A stretch of DNA of 64,000 nt from Chryseobacterium salivictor (lineage in GTDB: Bacteria; Bacteroidota; Bacteroidia; Flavobacteriales; Weeksellaceae), in contig NZ_CP037954.1 in NCBI RefSeq assembly GCF_004359195.1, positions 2,170,001-2,234,000 on the forward strand, read 5' to 3'. The position numbers were made by a program, and so were the translations under genes. The notes beneath the pieces are model-generated. The model ran no database searches. It saw nothing but the letters and a program-made list of their open reading frames with translations, and had not been told where the DNA came from. Positions 43,395-51,954 of this stretch are shown piece after piece. The stretch's first letter is position 1; every line of letters begins with the position of its first letter.

Positions 43395-44009
43395 ATGCAC
43401 ATTGCTGTTACAGGAAATATCGGCGCGGGAAAAACGACTTTAACCACTATGTTATCAAAACATTACGGTTGGGAAGCGCAATTTGAAGATGTAGATCATA
43501 ATCCTTATTTGGAGGATTTTTATGCCGATATGAGCAAATGGAGTTTTGCCTTACAAATTTATTTTTTGGGAAGTAGATTCCGCCAGGTAAAAGAAATTCG
43601 GGACAGCGGAAAAAGCGTCATTCAGGACCGTACGATTTATGAAGATGCACACATTTTTGCTGAAAATCTAAATGACATGGAATTGTTGACTGACCGTGAT
43701 TTCGCCAATTATTCCTCCGTCTTTCATCTGATGAAAAGTTTTGTTTCGGCACCTGATTTATTGATTTATTTAAAGTCTGATGTTCCCAATCTGGTGAAGA
43801 AAATCTACAAAAGAGGGCGTGATTATGAAGCGTCAATTTCGATTGAATATCTTTCAAAACTGAATCAGAAATATGAAAGTTGGATTGCGGAATATAGCGA
43901 AGGAAAACTATTGGTCATCGAAGTAGATGATTTGGATTTTGTGGAGAGACCTGAAGATTTTGGTTTAATTCTGCAAAGAATAGAAACTGAGTTGCACGGA
44001 TTGTTTTAA
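43395..44009 (+). CDS. Deoxynucleoside kinase
   Basis: The 204-residue cytosolic kinase phosphorylates deoxynucleosides for salvage. It has the P-loop GNIGAGKTTLTTML (about 7-20), the substrate-binding FALQIYFLGSRF, the catalytic/DRS-like QDRTIYEDAHIFAEN and the LID region KKIYKRGRDYEASI. It resembles the deoxyadenosine/deoxyguanosine kinases found in Bacteroidota. Base specificity cannot be read from the sequence by eye. It is a single gene. Confidence 0.92.
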   Translation: MHIAVTGNIGAGKTTLTTMLSKHYGWEAQFEDVDHNPYLEDFYADMSKWSFALQIYFLGSRFRQVKEIRDSGKSVIQDRTIYEDAHIFAENLNDMELLTDRDFANYSSVFHLMKSFVSAPDLLIYLKSDVPNLVKKIYKRGRDYEASISIEYLSKLNQKYESWIAEYSEGKLLVIEVDDLDFVERPEDFGLILQRIETELHGLF

Positions 44010-44102
44010 ATTTTTCTTTAATATGGGAAAACGAAGTACCATCATTTGAGGTGTTATAAATAGTTTCAAAATCTTTGCGCTAACTTTTTAATTTAAATAA
44101 AA

Positions 44103-44450
44103 ATGATTAAAATTCTTCATAATAATTCCTGTTCGAAAAGTCGCGGTATCTTAGAATATCTGGATGAAAACGGGATTCCTTTTGAAATTATTGATATCAT
44201 CAGTCAGCCGCTGACCGAAATGGAGCTTCGGACTGTTTTGAAGAAACTTCACTGTCCGGTAAAGGATTTGGTGAGAACAAATGAGAAGTTATATAAAGAT
44301 CAGTTTAAAGATCAGAATTTATCGGATGAGGATTTGATCCAGATGTTGATTCAAAATCCGGAGTTGATTCAAAGACCGGTAATCATTAAAGGTTCGGTGG
44401 CAATGATCGGCCGTCCTATCGAAAATGTAAAACTCTTTATCGAGAATTAA
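44103..44450 (+). CDS. ArsC-family (Spx/arsenate reductase-like) protein
   Basis: The 115-residue thioredoxin-fold protein has the ArsC-type active site NNSCSKSRGILEYLDE with a cysteine at residue 10, followed by the conserved strand FEIIDI and the cis-proline segment IQRPVIIKGSVAMIGRP. It resembles glutaredoxin-dependent arsenate reductases. Without an ars operon next to it, a general oxidoreductase role is equally possible. Its stop codon abuts that of the convergent epimerase gene. Confidence 0.85.
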   Translation: MIKILHNNSCSKSRGILEYLDENGIPFEIIDIISQPLTEMELRTVLKKLHCPVKDLVRTNEKLYKDQFKDQNLSDEDLIQMLIQNPELIQRPVIIKGSVAMIGRPIENVKLFIEN

Positions 44451-45344
44451 TTAAATTAACGTTTTGAAAGCATCGTCGAGATGTGAATATTTAAAATCAA
44501 ATCCATGCGATTTGATTTTTTTGTTGTCTGCCCGGCTGCCTTCTAAAATAATCGAACTCATTTCTCCGAAAACTGTTTTCAGTACAAAAGACGGAACGTT
44601 CAAAGGAAGAAAAAACTTGTCCGAAGCTTTTGCCAGTTTTTTCATGAAGTCTATATTCGTTATGGTTTCATCAGCGACCGCATTGTATTTTCCATTGATT
44701 GCAGAATTTTCAACAGCGGTTACATACATATTGACCAGATCATCGATATGAATCCAGTTCATCCATTGTTTACCGGATCCCACGGCAGAACCCACATTCA
44801 AATCGACGGTTTTTTTCAGCATCGGAAATGCTCCTCCTTCTTTTGATAAAACCATGGCTGTCCGCAAACAAACCACTCTGTCAGAAATTTCAGAGAATTG
44901 GTCCGCAGCTTTTTCCCAGTCTTCACAAAGTTTTGTAAGAAAATCAGTTTTTACAATTCCGGAATTTTCAGTTAAAATCTGGTCAGAAGTAAACGTTCCG
45001 TAATAGTTAATTCCCGAAGCAGAAATGAATGATTTTAAATGGATTTTCTTTTTCCGGCAATAATCAAAAAGCAGGTTGGCAGAATCAATTCTGCTGGAAT
45101 GCATTTCTTTTTTATAATCGGCAGTCCATCTTTCGCTGATGTTTGCGCCCGCCAGATGAATAATGCAGTCGAGATTTTCAAAAGCTTTTTCGTCGATTTC
45201 TTTTTTAGCAACATTCCAGTAGAATTCATTTTTCTCATTACTTTTTGAGCGGCTTAGAATTCTTACAGAATGTTGATGCGCTTCCAGTTTTTTGACTAGT
45301 GCTTTTCCGACCAGTCCTGTTCCGCCTGTGATTAATATGTTCAT
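44451..45344 (-). CDS. TIGR01777-family NAD(P)-dependent epimerase/reductase
   Basis: The 297-residue protein has an extended SDR Rossmann start MNILITGGTGLVGKALVKKL. The LAGANISERWTADYKKEM segment and the Tyr-containing SASGINYYG are characteristic of the TIGR01777/SDR39U1 family. The C-terminal domain ends GEMSSIILEGSRADNKKI. The substrate is unknown; these proteins have been linked to cell division in cyanobacteria and plastids. It runs convergent to the ArsC-family gene and directly downstream of the DUF493 gene (nine bases), so those two likely form an operon. Confidence 0.9.
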   Translation of the reverse strand: MNILITGGTGLVGKALVKKLEAHQHSVRILSRSKSNEKNEFYWNVAKKEIDEKAFENLDCIIHLAGANISERWTADYKKEMHSSRIDSANLLFDYCRKKKIHLKSFISASGINYYGTFTSDQILTENSGIVKTDFLTKLCEDWEKAADQFSEISDRVVCLRTAMVLSKEGGAFPMLKKTVDLNVGSAVGSGKQWMNWIHIDDLVNMYVTAVENSAINGKYNAVADETITNIDFMKKLAKASDKFFLPLNVPSFVLKTVFGEMSSIILEGSRADNKKIKSHGFDFKYSHLDDAFKTLI

Positions 45345-45352
45345 ACCGTTAA

Positions 45353-45661
45353 TTAAAGGGACATCACTCCTTCGATTTCGCCCACTTTTTTATAAACGGA
45401 AATTACATGTTCAGCATCCAGGACAAAAGCCATAATACTGAGCGAGGTATATTTTGCGTTTTTGCTGTCCCGTGTTGTCAGGGTAAATTTCATATCATCA
45501 AAAACACGGTAAATTTCTGTGATTTTTTTTTCTTCATTTAAAACAATGAATTTGAACTGATAATCTTCGGGGAAATTGTGAGTGGCTTCCAGTTTTTCTT
45601 TTAAAGAAATGTAGAAATCTTCTGGGCTTTTATGATCTTCGTTTTCAATAATATTAGCCAT
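45353..45661 (-). CDS. DUF493 family protein
   Basis: The 102-residue protein shows FYISLKEKLEATHNFPEDYQ with FKFIVLNE, then TTRDSKNAKYTSLSIMAFVL and VYKKVGEIEGVMSL. This is the ACT-like ferredoxin fold of the DUF493 (YbeD) family. Allosteric or regulatory binding is presumed from the fold. It is upstream of and probably co-transcribed with the epimerase gene. Confidence 0.85.
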   Translation of the reverse strand: MANIIENEDHKSPEDFYISLKEKLEATHNFPEDYQFKFIVLNEEKKITEIYRVFDDMKFTLTTRDSKNAKYTSLSIMAFVLDAEHVISVYKKVGEIEGVMSL

Positions 45662-45680
45662 TTTATATTTATTTTAGTTA

Positions 45681-45703
45681 AAAAAAATCCGGACTGAACC
45701 GGA
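45681..45703 (-). terminator. Terminator after the DUF4197 gene
   Basis: TCCGG and CCGGA (45688-45703) form a stem with a 6-base loop, followed on the minus strand by seven to eight T. It is 26 bases after the DUF4197 stop and just before the DUF493 start. Confidence 0.7.
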
Positions 45704-45728
45704 CTTCAAAGATAGTTAAATATATTTT

Positions 45729-46412
45729 TTATCGCGATCCGTTAAGTGAATTAAGAATCGTATTTGAATTTTGCTGCTCATGATTTTCAATAATATTAAA
45801 AAGCCCGTTGACCATTTGCTGAGCGGCGAATTTGCTTATTGACCCCGTCGCTAAATTATTGCTGTTCTGACCACCGAAAATACTTCCTAAAATATTGGTT
45901 CCTGACAATGCAGAATTCAAAGACTGCACTAATCCGAACTCGTTCAGTTTTGCATCAACCTTTGGTGCGATCGCGGCCATCAATTGTGCCGAAGTTCTTT
46001 CCCGTAACAGTTGTGTTGCGGCGCCACTTCCTCCCTGTACGATTCTTGCGGCATCTTCTGCTGTTAAAGAATTGACGGCATTTATCAAAATTGGCCGCGA
46101 AATATCAACGGTGAATGCTGCTGCGCTCGCGATATATTCTTTTTCTTTTTGAACCAGATTATTTAACCCTACTTTTTGCAAAGTATTATTAATATCTCTT
46201 AACTGTTGTGGCAATGCGGCTTCGATGAGTTGATTTCCCAAAAAACTGTCTTTACTGCTGAAGATATTTAAACCTTTGGTAATACCGCCTAATAAAATTT
46301 GTTTTAATACAGCTAAGCCAACACTTGAGGTTGCTATAGCCATACATGACTGTGTCGTAGTTCCGATTGTTGCGATGGCCATTGTGGCCACTAATATTGT
46401 ATTTCTTCTCAT
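45729..46412 (-). CDS. DUF4197 domain-containing lipoprotein-like protein
   Basis: The 227-residue protein begins MRRNTILVATMAIATIGTTT then QSCMAIA, a signal peptide with a lipobox-like QSC. The DUF4197 pattern follows: LKQILLGGITKGLNIFSSKD, IEAALPQQLRDINNTLQKVG, SLTAEDAARIVQGGSGAATQ, LLRERTSAQLMAAI, and the final QMVNGLFNIIENHEQ. Family members are widespread periplasmic proteins; function unknown to me. It is a single gene divergent from the SusC gene. Confidence 0.82.
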   Translation of the reverse strand: MRRNTILVATMAIATIGTTTQSCMAIATSSVGLAVLKQILLGGITKGLNIFSSKDSFLGNQLIEAALPQQLRDINNTLQKVGLNNLVQKEKEYIASAAAFTVDISRPILINAVNSLTAEDAARIVQGGSGAATQLLRERTSAQLMAAIAPKVDAKLNEFGLVQSLNSALSGTNILGSIFGGQNSNNLATGSISKFAAQQMVNGLFNIIENHEQQNSNTILNSLNGSR

Positions 46413-46542
46413 AATGATTTTCTTAAGTAAGTATTTTTATTGTAGTCAAATAATACGCCAAAAAAATTACGGGTAATGATTAATGTCATTAACAAAAATT
46501 ATAATAAAATTATATTCTCGTTAACATTGCATAAATTTTATA

Positions 46543-46550
46543 TAACTTTG
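46543..46550 (+). promoter_or_regulatory. -7 box of the polysaccharide utilisation locus
   Basis: TAACTTTG matches TAnnTTTG, 68 bases before the SusC ATG at 46618. A TTG at 46527-46529 is only 13 bases upstream, closer than usual, so the -33 contact is uncertain. Confidence 0.45.
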
Positions 46551-46617
46551 AAAGAGTTAGAACTAATAGGGTTATAAACAGATAATGGCTTTATTAAATA
46601 TAGATAAAACTTTAAAT

Positions 46618-49431
46618 ATGAAAAACAGTAATCTAAAATTTCCTTGTTTAATAGCGGCGCTATACTTCGGTGTTAATGTTGGCGCGCAGGAAACTCGCAA
46701 GGACACCGCAATCAAAGAACAACTCATTGAGGAAGTGGTGATGATTGGTTATGGAACGAGAAAAAAAGTGGATAATACTACTTCAATAAGCTCAATCAAT
46801 GCAGAGGAACTCAGTAAAACAAAGGTTTTAAATGCGACGCAGGCAATCCAGGGAAAAGCGGCAGGAGTTACTGTAATTGCTTCTGATTTGCCAGGCTCGA
46901 CACCATCAGTTATTATTCGTGGTTTGGGTACGGCACTGAGTGGTAGAAATCCGCTGTATGTAGTTGATGGCCTTTTTGCTGATAATATCAATAATATCAA
47001 TTCCAATGATATCTTAACGTACGACGTCCTGAAAGATGCTTCTGCACTTGCAATCTATGGAAATAGAGCCGCAAATGGTGTGATTATCATCACGACAAAA
47101 TCCGGAAAAGGTAAAAAGATTTCTGTAGAATATGATGGTTTGGCAGGAGTAAGAATGCCGTTGAAAAAAGTGAAAATGGCAGGTAGTAACCTGTTCTCTT
47201 TTTATACGAATACCGCTTTGCAGATGACCAAATTCTCCCAAGATCAACCGGTTAATACAGATTGGTTTAAAGAAATAACCCGAACTGGAACCTTCAATCA
47301 ACATAACTTATCTTTATCAGGAGCTTCGGAAAATGCGAAATATTTCTTGAGTTTAGGAAATTATGACGAAAAAGCAATTTTACAGGGAACTGATTATAAC
47401 AGAAGTACGATAAGAACGAATAATGAATTTAAGGTATCCAAAGGTATTGTGCTTACCCAAACATTATCAGTTGCGTTTACCAATGTTACCCCAAAACCTT
47501 TGAGTGCTTTTACTGCTGCTTATAAACAGTCGCCTCTTGTGCCGGTTTATTTTCCGGGTGGTCAGTATGGCGTTTCATTCGTAGGAGCAAACGGTTTTGC
47601 TTCGCCGACAGGTTCCTCCTTTAATAATGTTGGAAATCCGGTTGCACAGCTGAATTTATTTAATGAAAAGCAAAAATCAATGCAGCTGCAGGGAGGTTTA
47701 AAACTAGACCTTAATCTGATGAAAGATCTTAAATTTACATCTCAGTTCTCTGGTGAATACTATAATTTCAAGAGTTATAACTATGCCGATTTGTTGAGCA
47801 TTTGGTTAGCGGCTGATCCTACGAGAAAAGTTTCTGATTACAAACCGACTGATAATGTGAATACCTTATTTAATGAGAAAAAAGATTATTTTAATTGGAG
47901 CTTAACCAATTACTTAACCTATGCCAAAAAATTCGGAATTCATGATATTGAAGCTACGATAGGTACTGAAGCAGCAGTACGCGATGGGGAAAATACAATA
48001 AGTACTACCCGAAAAAATATGGTTCTTAACAGTAATTATTGGGATCTGTCGGGAACGAATTATCTGGATCAGCTAATCTCTTTATATAGTGTAAATGGAA
48101 ATAAAAATACCACTAATTCTTATTTTGCCAGAGCACAGTATAAATTAATGAATCGGTATTTATTAACGGCGACGATTAGAAGAGATGGTTCATCACAATT
48201 TGCCGAAGGTAATAAATGGGGAACTTTTCCTGCTTTCGGAGCAGGTTGGGTGGTTTCTGAAGAGTCTTTCCTTAAAGACGTTTCTTTCTTAAATATGTTG
48301 AAATTAAGAGGCGGTTGGGGAAGACTGGGAAACCAGAATATCCCGAGCAATTATCTGCCTTTTGCCAGTGGAGACCATTACAACTATGCTTTTAATGGTA
48401 ATGCCATTTCCAACGGAACAACTTTAGATAAAATTTATGATCCTAATCTGTCTTGGGAGATAACAGAAGAATCCAGTGCAGGACTTGATTTTGAAATGGT
48501 GAACAGAAAGTTAAAAGGTTCCGTGGATTTCTATAACAGAATCACCAAGAATATTATTTTAGCAATGATTCCTGTTTCAACTTCTGGAATTTCTCAAAAT
48601 GGATATGCTCATTTGGGTGAAGTAACCAACAAAGGTTTCGAACTGATGCTGAGCTGGGATGATAAAATCAATGAAAACTGGGGTTATAACCTAAGCGGAA
48701 ATTTTTCACACAACAAGAATAACTTAAGCAAACTTGCTAATGAGAATGTAAATCCTATTAAAGGAGGTGATTTAGCAAACGGACAATATACCAAGTACCT
48801 TAGTGATATTGCTGTTGGGCAACCATTAGGTAGTTTCTGGTTATGGGAGGTGAGCGGAATTGATACCGATGGTAAATTTACTTATGTTGATACTAACGGG
48901 AATGGAAAAACTGGTGCTGATGATTTAGCAGATCGTAAATTCTTCGGTTCTTATATGCCTACTTCTACGTACGGTGTCAATTTAGGTGTAACTTTCAAAC
49001 AACTTGATCTCTCTGTAAATGGCTACGGAACATTTGGAGCTAAAGTATATAATGGTAAAAAAGCACAGCGTTTTGATGGTGAAAATATCGAATACAATGT
49101 AGCTACAGATTTCTACAGCAGTACCAATACGGGTTCATCCAATCCTGCGCCTTTCAATGCAGTGCCATTAGCATCAAATTATTATTTAGAATCAGGTGAT
49201 TTCTTTAGAATTAATAATATTGCATTAGGATATACCTTATCTAAACCAGTTGATTATTTATCTTCTTTACGGGTCTATGTGAGTGCTGTTAACCCATTTA
49301 TCACGCAGAAATTTACTGGGTTCTCGCCAGAACTTAATGCCAATGGGGATCCTTATGGATTAACCGGTGTTGAGTTAGATGCATATCCAACATTGCGATC
49401 TTTTGTATTAGGAGTAAATTTGAAATTTTAA
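46618..49431 (+). CDS. SusC/RagA-family TonB-linked outer membrane transporter
   Basis: The start is ATG 46618, which gives a signal peptide (MKNSNLKFPCLIAALYFGVN to VGAQE). Another ATG at 46585 adds 11 residues that do not fit a signal peptide. The 937-residue protein begins almost directly with the TonB-box/plug region (EEVVMIGYGTRKKVDNTTS, VLNATQAIQGKAAGVTVIAS, PSVIIRGLGTALSGRNPLYV, LKDASALAIYGNRAANGVII), followed by a large beta-barrel ending FVLGVNLKF. The N-terminal carboxypeptidase-like domain common in SusC proteins is absent. It imports oligosaccharides bound by SusD, probably beta-1,2-glucan fragments given the enzymes downstream. Confidence 0.95.
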   Translation: MKNSNLKFPCLIAALYFGVNVGAQETRKDTAIKEQLIEEVVMIGYGTRKKVDNTTSISSINAEELSKTKVLNATQAIQGKAAGVTVIASDLPGSTPSVIIRGLGTALSGRNPLYVVDGLFADNINNINSNDILTYDVLKDASALAIYGNRAANGVIIITTKSGKGKKISVEYDGLAGVRMPLKKVKMAGSNLFSFYTNTALQMTKFSQDQPVNTDWFKEITRTGTFNQHNLSLSGASENAKYFLSLGNYDEKAILQGTDYNRSTIRTNNEFKVSKGIVLTQTLSVAFTNVTPKPLSAFTAAYKQSPLVPVYFPGGQYGVSFVGANGFASPTGSSFNNVGNPVAQLNLFNEKQKSMQLQGGLKLDLNLMKDLKFTSQFSGEYYNFKSYNYADLLSIWLAADPTRKVSDYKPTDNVNTLFNEKKDYFNWSLTNYLTYAKKFGIHDIEATIGTEAAVRDGENTISTTRKNMVLNSNYWDLSGTNYLDQLISLYSVNGNKNTTNSYFARAQYKLMNRYLLTATIRRDGSSQFAEGNKWGTFPAFGAGWVVSEESFLKDVSFLNMLKLRGGWGRLGNQNIPSNYLPFASGDHYNYAFNGNAISNGTTLDKIYDPNLSWEITEESSAGLDFEMVNRKLKGSVDFYNRITKNIILAMIPVSTSGISQNGYAHLGEVTNKGFELMLSWDDKINENWGYNLSGNFSHNKNNLSKLANENVNPIKGGDLANGQYTKYLSDIAVGQPLGSFWLWEVSGIDTDGKFTYVDTNGNGKTGADDLADRKFFGSYMPTSTYGVNLGVTFKQLDLSVNGYGTFGAKVYNGKKAQRFDGENIEYNVATDFYSSTNTGSSNPAPFNAVPLASNYYLESGDFFRINNIALGYTLSKPVDYLSSLRVYVSAVNPFITQKFTGFSPELNANGDPYGLTGVELDAYPTLRSFVLGVNLKF

Positions 49432-49443
49432 AAATTTAAAAAA

Positions 49444-50910
49444 ATGAATAAGAAAATAATAATATTATCATCATTACTTTTATTTTCACTCTCTAGTCAG
49501 AGTTGTCGTAATGATTTTTTAGAGGTAAAACCAACAGAAGCAATTTCTACTGACGACCTGTCTTTGCTCAATAATGACACCGGTGCCGAAAGTTTCGTTT
49601 CTGCGATTTATGCTAAATATTTAGATTGGAATATCAGTTCGTTTTCCTGGGTTGGCATTACAACCATTGCATCTGATGAAGCTGATAAAGGGTCTTCACC
49701 GGGTGACTCAGGTGGTGACAAAGATTTATTAGATGCCTTGAATTTCACTGCAACAGGAAGTTCTTTTCAAGATGTATGGCAAGGTCATTATCAGGCAATC
49801 AACCGGTCTAATCAGGCATTGTCTTATCTTCCTCTGCTTACCAATGCCAATGCAGATCTTAAAAATCGATTAACAGGAGAAGCTAAATTTCTTCGTGCAT
49901 TCTCCTATTTTATTTTAGTGAGATCTTTTGGAGGTATACCTGTTGTGGATCACGTTCCAGTTGCGGGAAACGAAGCCGATAGAAAAATGTTGCTGACCAG
50001 AAAATCAAAAGAAGAGGTTTATGCTTTCATTATGAATGACTTGAATGATGCAATTGGAGCCTTACCAGATAAAAACACTTACTCGGCTGCAAACAAAGGT
50101 CGCGCTTCAAAAGGTGCAGCTTACGCACTGCTGGCGAAAGTAGATCTTTATCAAAAAAATTGGCAGAAAGTGATTGATAATTGTAATTTGGTAACAGGTT
50201 ATTCACTCACACCCAACTTTGCAGATATTTATAAAATTTCAGGAGAAAATAATCAAGAATCCATTTTTGAAATCCAGGGAAAAGGGGGCCCACAACAACC
50301 CGGAATTCAACAGTATTCTCAGACCCAGGGTGCACGTGGTGCAGGAGGCTGGGGTTGGGGTTTTGCAACACCATCTCAAAATTTAGTGGATGCGTTCAAC
50401 GCTGCGGGTGATACCAAAAGAAGAGATGCAACGATTATTTTTAGAAACTCAACTTTATATGATGGCAGAGTTGTACCGGCTACAGTAGAAAATCCTTTTT
50501 ACAATTACAAAGTATATTCTTCCAATTATACGGGGGATGATTACTCGGACACCAATATCAGATATCTTAGATATGCCGAGGTTTTATTAATGAAAGCTGA
50601 AGCCATGAATGAACTGGGTCAAACTGCCGCCGCACTTCCATTCTTAAATCAAGTTAGAAACAGAGCGGGATTAGCAAATTCTACGGCAGTTTCACAAGCT
50701 GATGTAAGAACAGCAATCTGGCAGGAGAGAAGATTAGAATTAGCGCTGGAACATGACCGGTGGTTTGATTTGGTAAGAACAGGACAGGCAAAGGCAGCGA
50801 TGGCCGCAGACGGAAAAACTTTTGTCTTAGGAAAACATGAAGTATTTCCTTTGCCGAGTTCTTTTATTGCTGAAGCCAAAGGATTATCTGCGCAAAATCC
50901 TAACTATTAA
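49444..50910 (+). CDS. SusD/RagB-family nutrient-binding outer membrane lipoprotein
   Basis: The 488-residue protein has a lipoprotein signal ending LSSQSCRNDFLEVKPTEAIS (lipid cysteine at 21). The SusD helical repeats follow (QAINRSNQALSYLPLL, GEAKFLRAFSYFILVRSFGG) and the C-terminal lid with IRYLRYAEVLLMKAEAMNEL, LNQVRNRAGL and WQERRLELALEHDRWFDLVR. It sits on the cell surface and delivers glycans to the SusC transporter, whose gene ends 12 bases upstream. Length is typical. Confidence 0.95.
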   Translation: MNKKIIILSSLLLFSLSSQSCRNDFLEVKPTEAISTDDLSLLNNDTGAESFVSAIYAKYLDWNISSFSWVGITTIASDEADKGSSPGDSGGDKDLLDALNFTATGSSFQDVWQGHYQAINRSNQALSYLPLLTNANADLKNRLTGEAKFLRAFSYFILVRSFGGIPVVDHVPVAGNEADRKMLLTRKSKEEVYAFIMNDLNDAIGALPDKNTYSAANKGRASKGAAYALLAKVDLYQKNWQKVIDNCNLVTGYSLTPNFADIYKISGENNQESIFEIQGKGGPQQPGIQQYSQTQGARGAGGWGWGFATPSQNLVDAFNAAGDTKRRDATIIFRNSTLYDGRVVPATVENPFYNYKVYSSNYTGDDYSDTNIRYLRYAEVLLMKAEAMNELGQTAAALPFLNQVRNRAGLANSTAVSQADVRTAIWQERRLELALEHDRWFDLVRTGQAKAAMAADGKTFVLGKHEVFPLPSSFIAEAKGLSAQNPNY

Positions 50911-50929
50911 TTTTCAAAAAATATTGATT

Positions 50930-51907
50930 ATGAAAAATAGAACATTAATTAAATATATCGGGGTAGCTTTTTTGATGGGTGCCATTACACTGAGTTGTGA
51001 AGACAGTATTGACCGTGATAATCTTCCTGTCCCGTACGCAGCCATCGGCGGATATGAAAATTCAGATGATGTTGCCGCTGCCAATCTTATCACCAAACTT
51101 AGCTTTGAAGACAATCTTAATGATAAATACAATAATATAACTAATGCTATAGGGACTTCAGTAGCATATGATTCCGGGATTAAAGGAAAAGCGTACAGCG
51201 GTTCTGATTCTCAGAAAAGATATGCCGTTGCAAATATTTCGCCCGCGGTTACCGGACTTAGCGCCTTTACTTTTTCATTTTGGATGAAAAGTGCCAATTC
51301 GGTAGATCCGGCAACTCCAGGTCAGGGGAAAGGAGCGCAGGGAATTTTTTCAATTGTCCGCCCAACCGAATTTTGGGGTGGAATTAATTTATTTATTGAT
51401 AACCCGGACAATGCAAACCCAGACCGTATCCGCCTAAAACTTTCGGTGGAAAACGGAAGACCTGCAGTGGACTGGAGAGGGCAAAGCGTGATGATGAATA
51501 TCGATGGAAGCAAAAATAAATGGATTTATGTTACCGTAACTTATGACCCGGCAACCAGCAAGGTAAGTGCTTATCTCAATGGAGAACCGGCAGCTAATCT
51601 AACAGGTTTTCCTTTTGCTCCTGCCGAAGGTGTCACTGGATCTGCTCCATGGTTTGCAAAAGATTCTGGAGGACTTGATAATCCAAAAGGCGTTCCTGGT
51701 TATGGTGCAATTCAATTGGTTGGGACCAATGGCAAAGTGGTAATAGGAACACACCAGTTTGATACTAATCCTCCTCAAAACAATGGCTCGCCGCAAGATT
51801 GGGCAACAAGTTTTGCCGGAATGTTAGATGAATTTAGAATTTATAATATTCCACTGAAAAGTGCAGATGTAAACGCGCTTTACAAACTGGAAAAAGACAA
51901 TAGATAA
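50930..51907 (+). CDS. LamG/concanavalin A-like domain lipoprotein of the utilisation locus
   Basis: The start is ATG 50930, giving a lipoprotein signal MKNRTLIKYIGVAFLMGAIT then LSCEDS. The open frame extends upstream into SusD and is not used. The 325-residue protein has a jelly-roll LamG-type domain (about 55-320) with LSFEDNLNDKYNNI, AFTFSFWMKSAN, KWIYVTVTYDPATSKVSAYL and AGMLDEFRIYNIPLKSADVN, the characteristic last strand. Position and architecture suggest a surface glycan-binding protein that assists SusD. A terminator follows, so it ends the susCD transcript. Confidence 0.88.
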   Translation: MKNRTLIKYIGVAFLMGAITLSCEDSIDRDNLPVPYAAIGGYENSDDVAAANLITKLSFEDNLNDKYNNITNAIGTSVAYDSGIKGKAYSGSDSQKRYAVANISPAVTGLSAFTFSFWMKSANSVDPATPGQGKGAQGIFSIVRPTEFWGGINLFIDNPDNANPDRIRLKLSVENGRPAVDWRGQSVMMNIDGSKNKWIYVTVTYDPATSKVSAYLNGEPAANLTGFPFAPAEGVTGSAPWFAKDSGGLDNPKGVPGYGAIQLVGTNGKVVIGTHQFDTNPPQNNGSPQDWATSFAGMLDEFRIYNIPLKSADVNALYKLEKDNR

Positions 51908-51916
51908 ACTCATAAC

Positions 51917-51942
51917 AGAGCCATCGTGAGGTGGCTCTTTTG
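51917..51942 (+). terminator. Terminator between the LamG protein gene and the first GH144 gene
   Basis: A perfect 7-bp stem AGAGCCA/TGGCTCT with an 8-base loop is followed by TTT. It may lower, rather than abolish, transcription of the enzymes relative to susCD. Confidence 0.7.
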
Positions 51943-51954
51943 ATATAAAAATAA

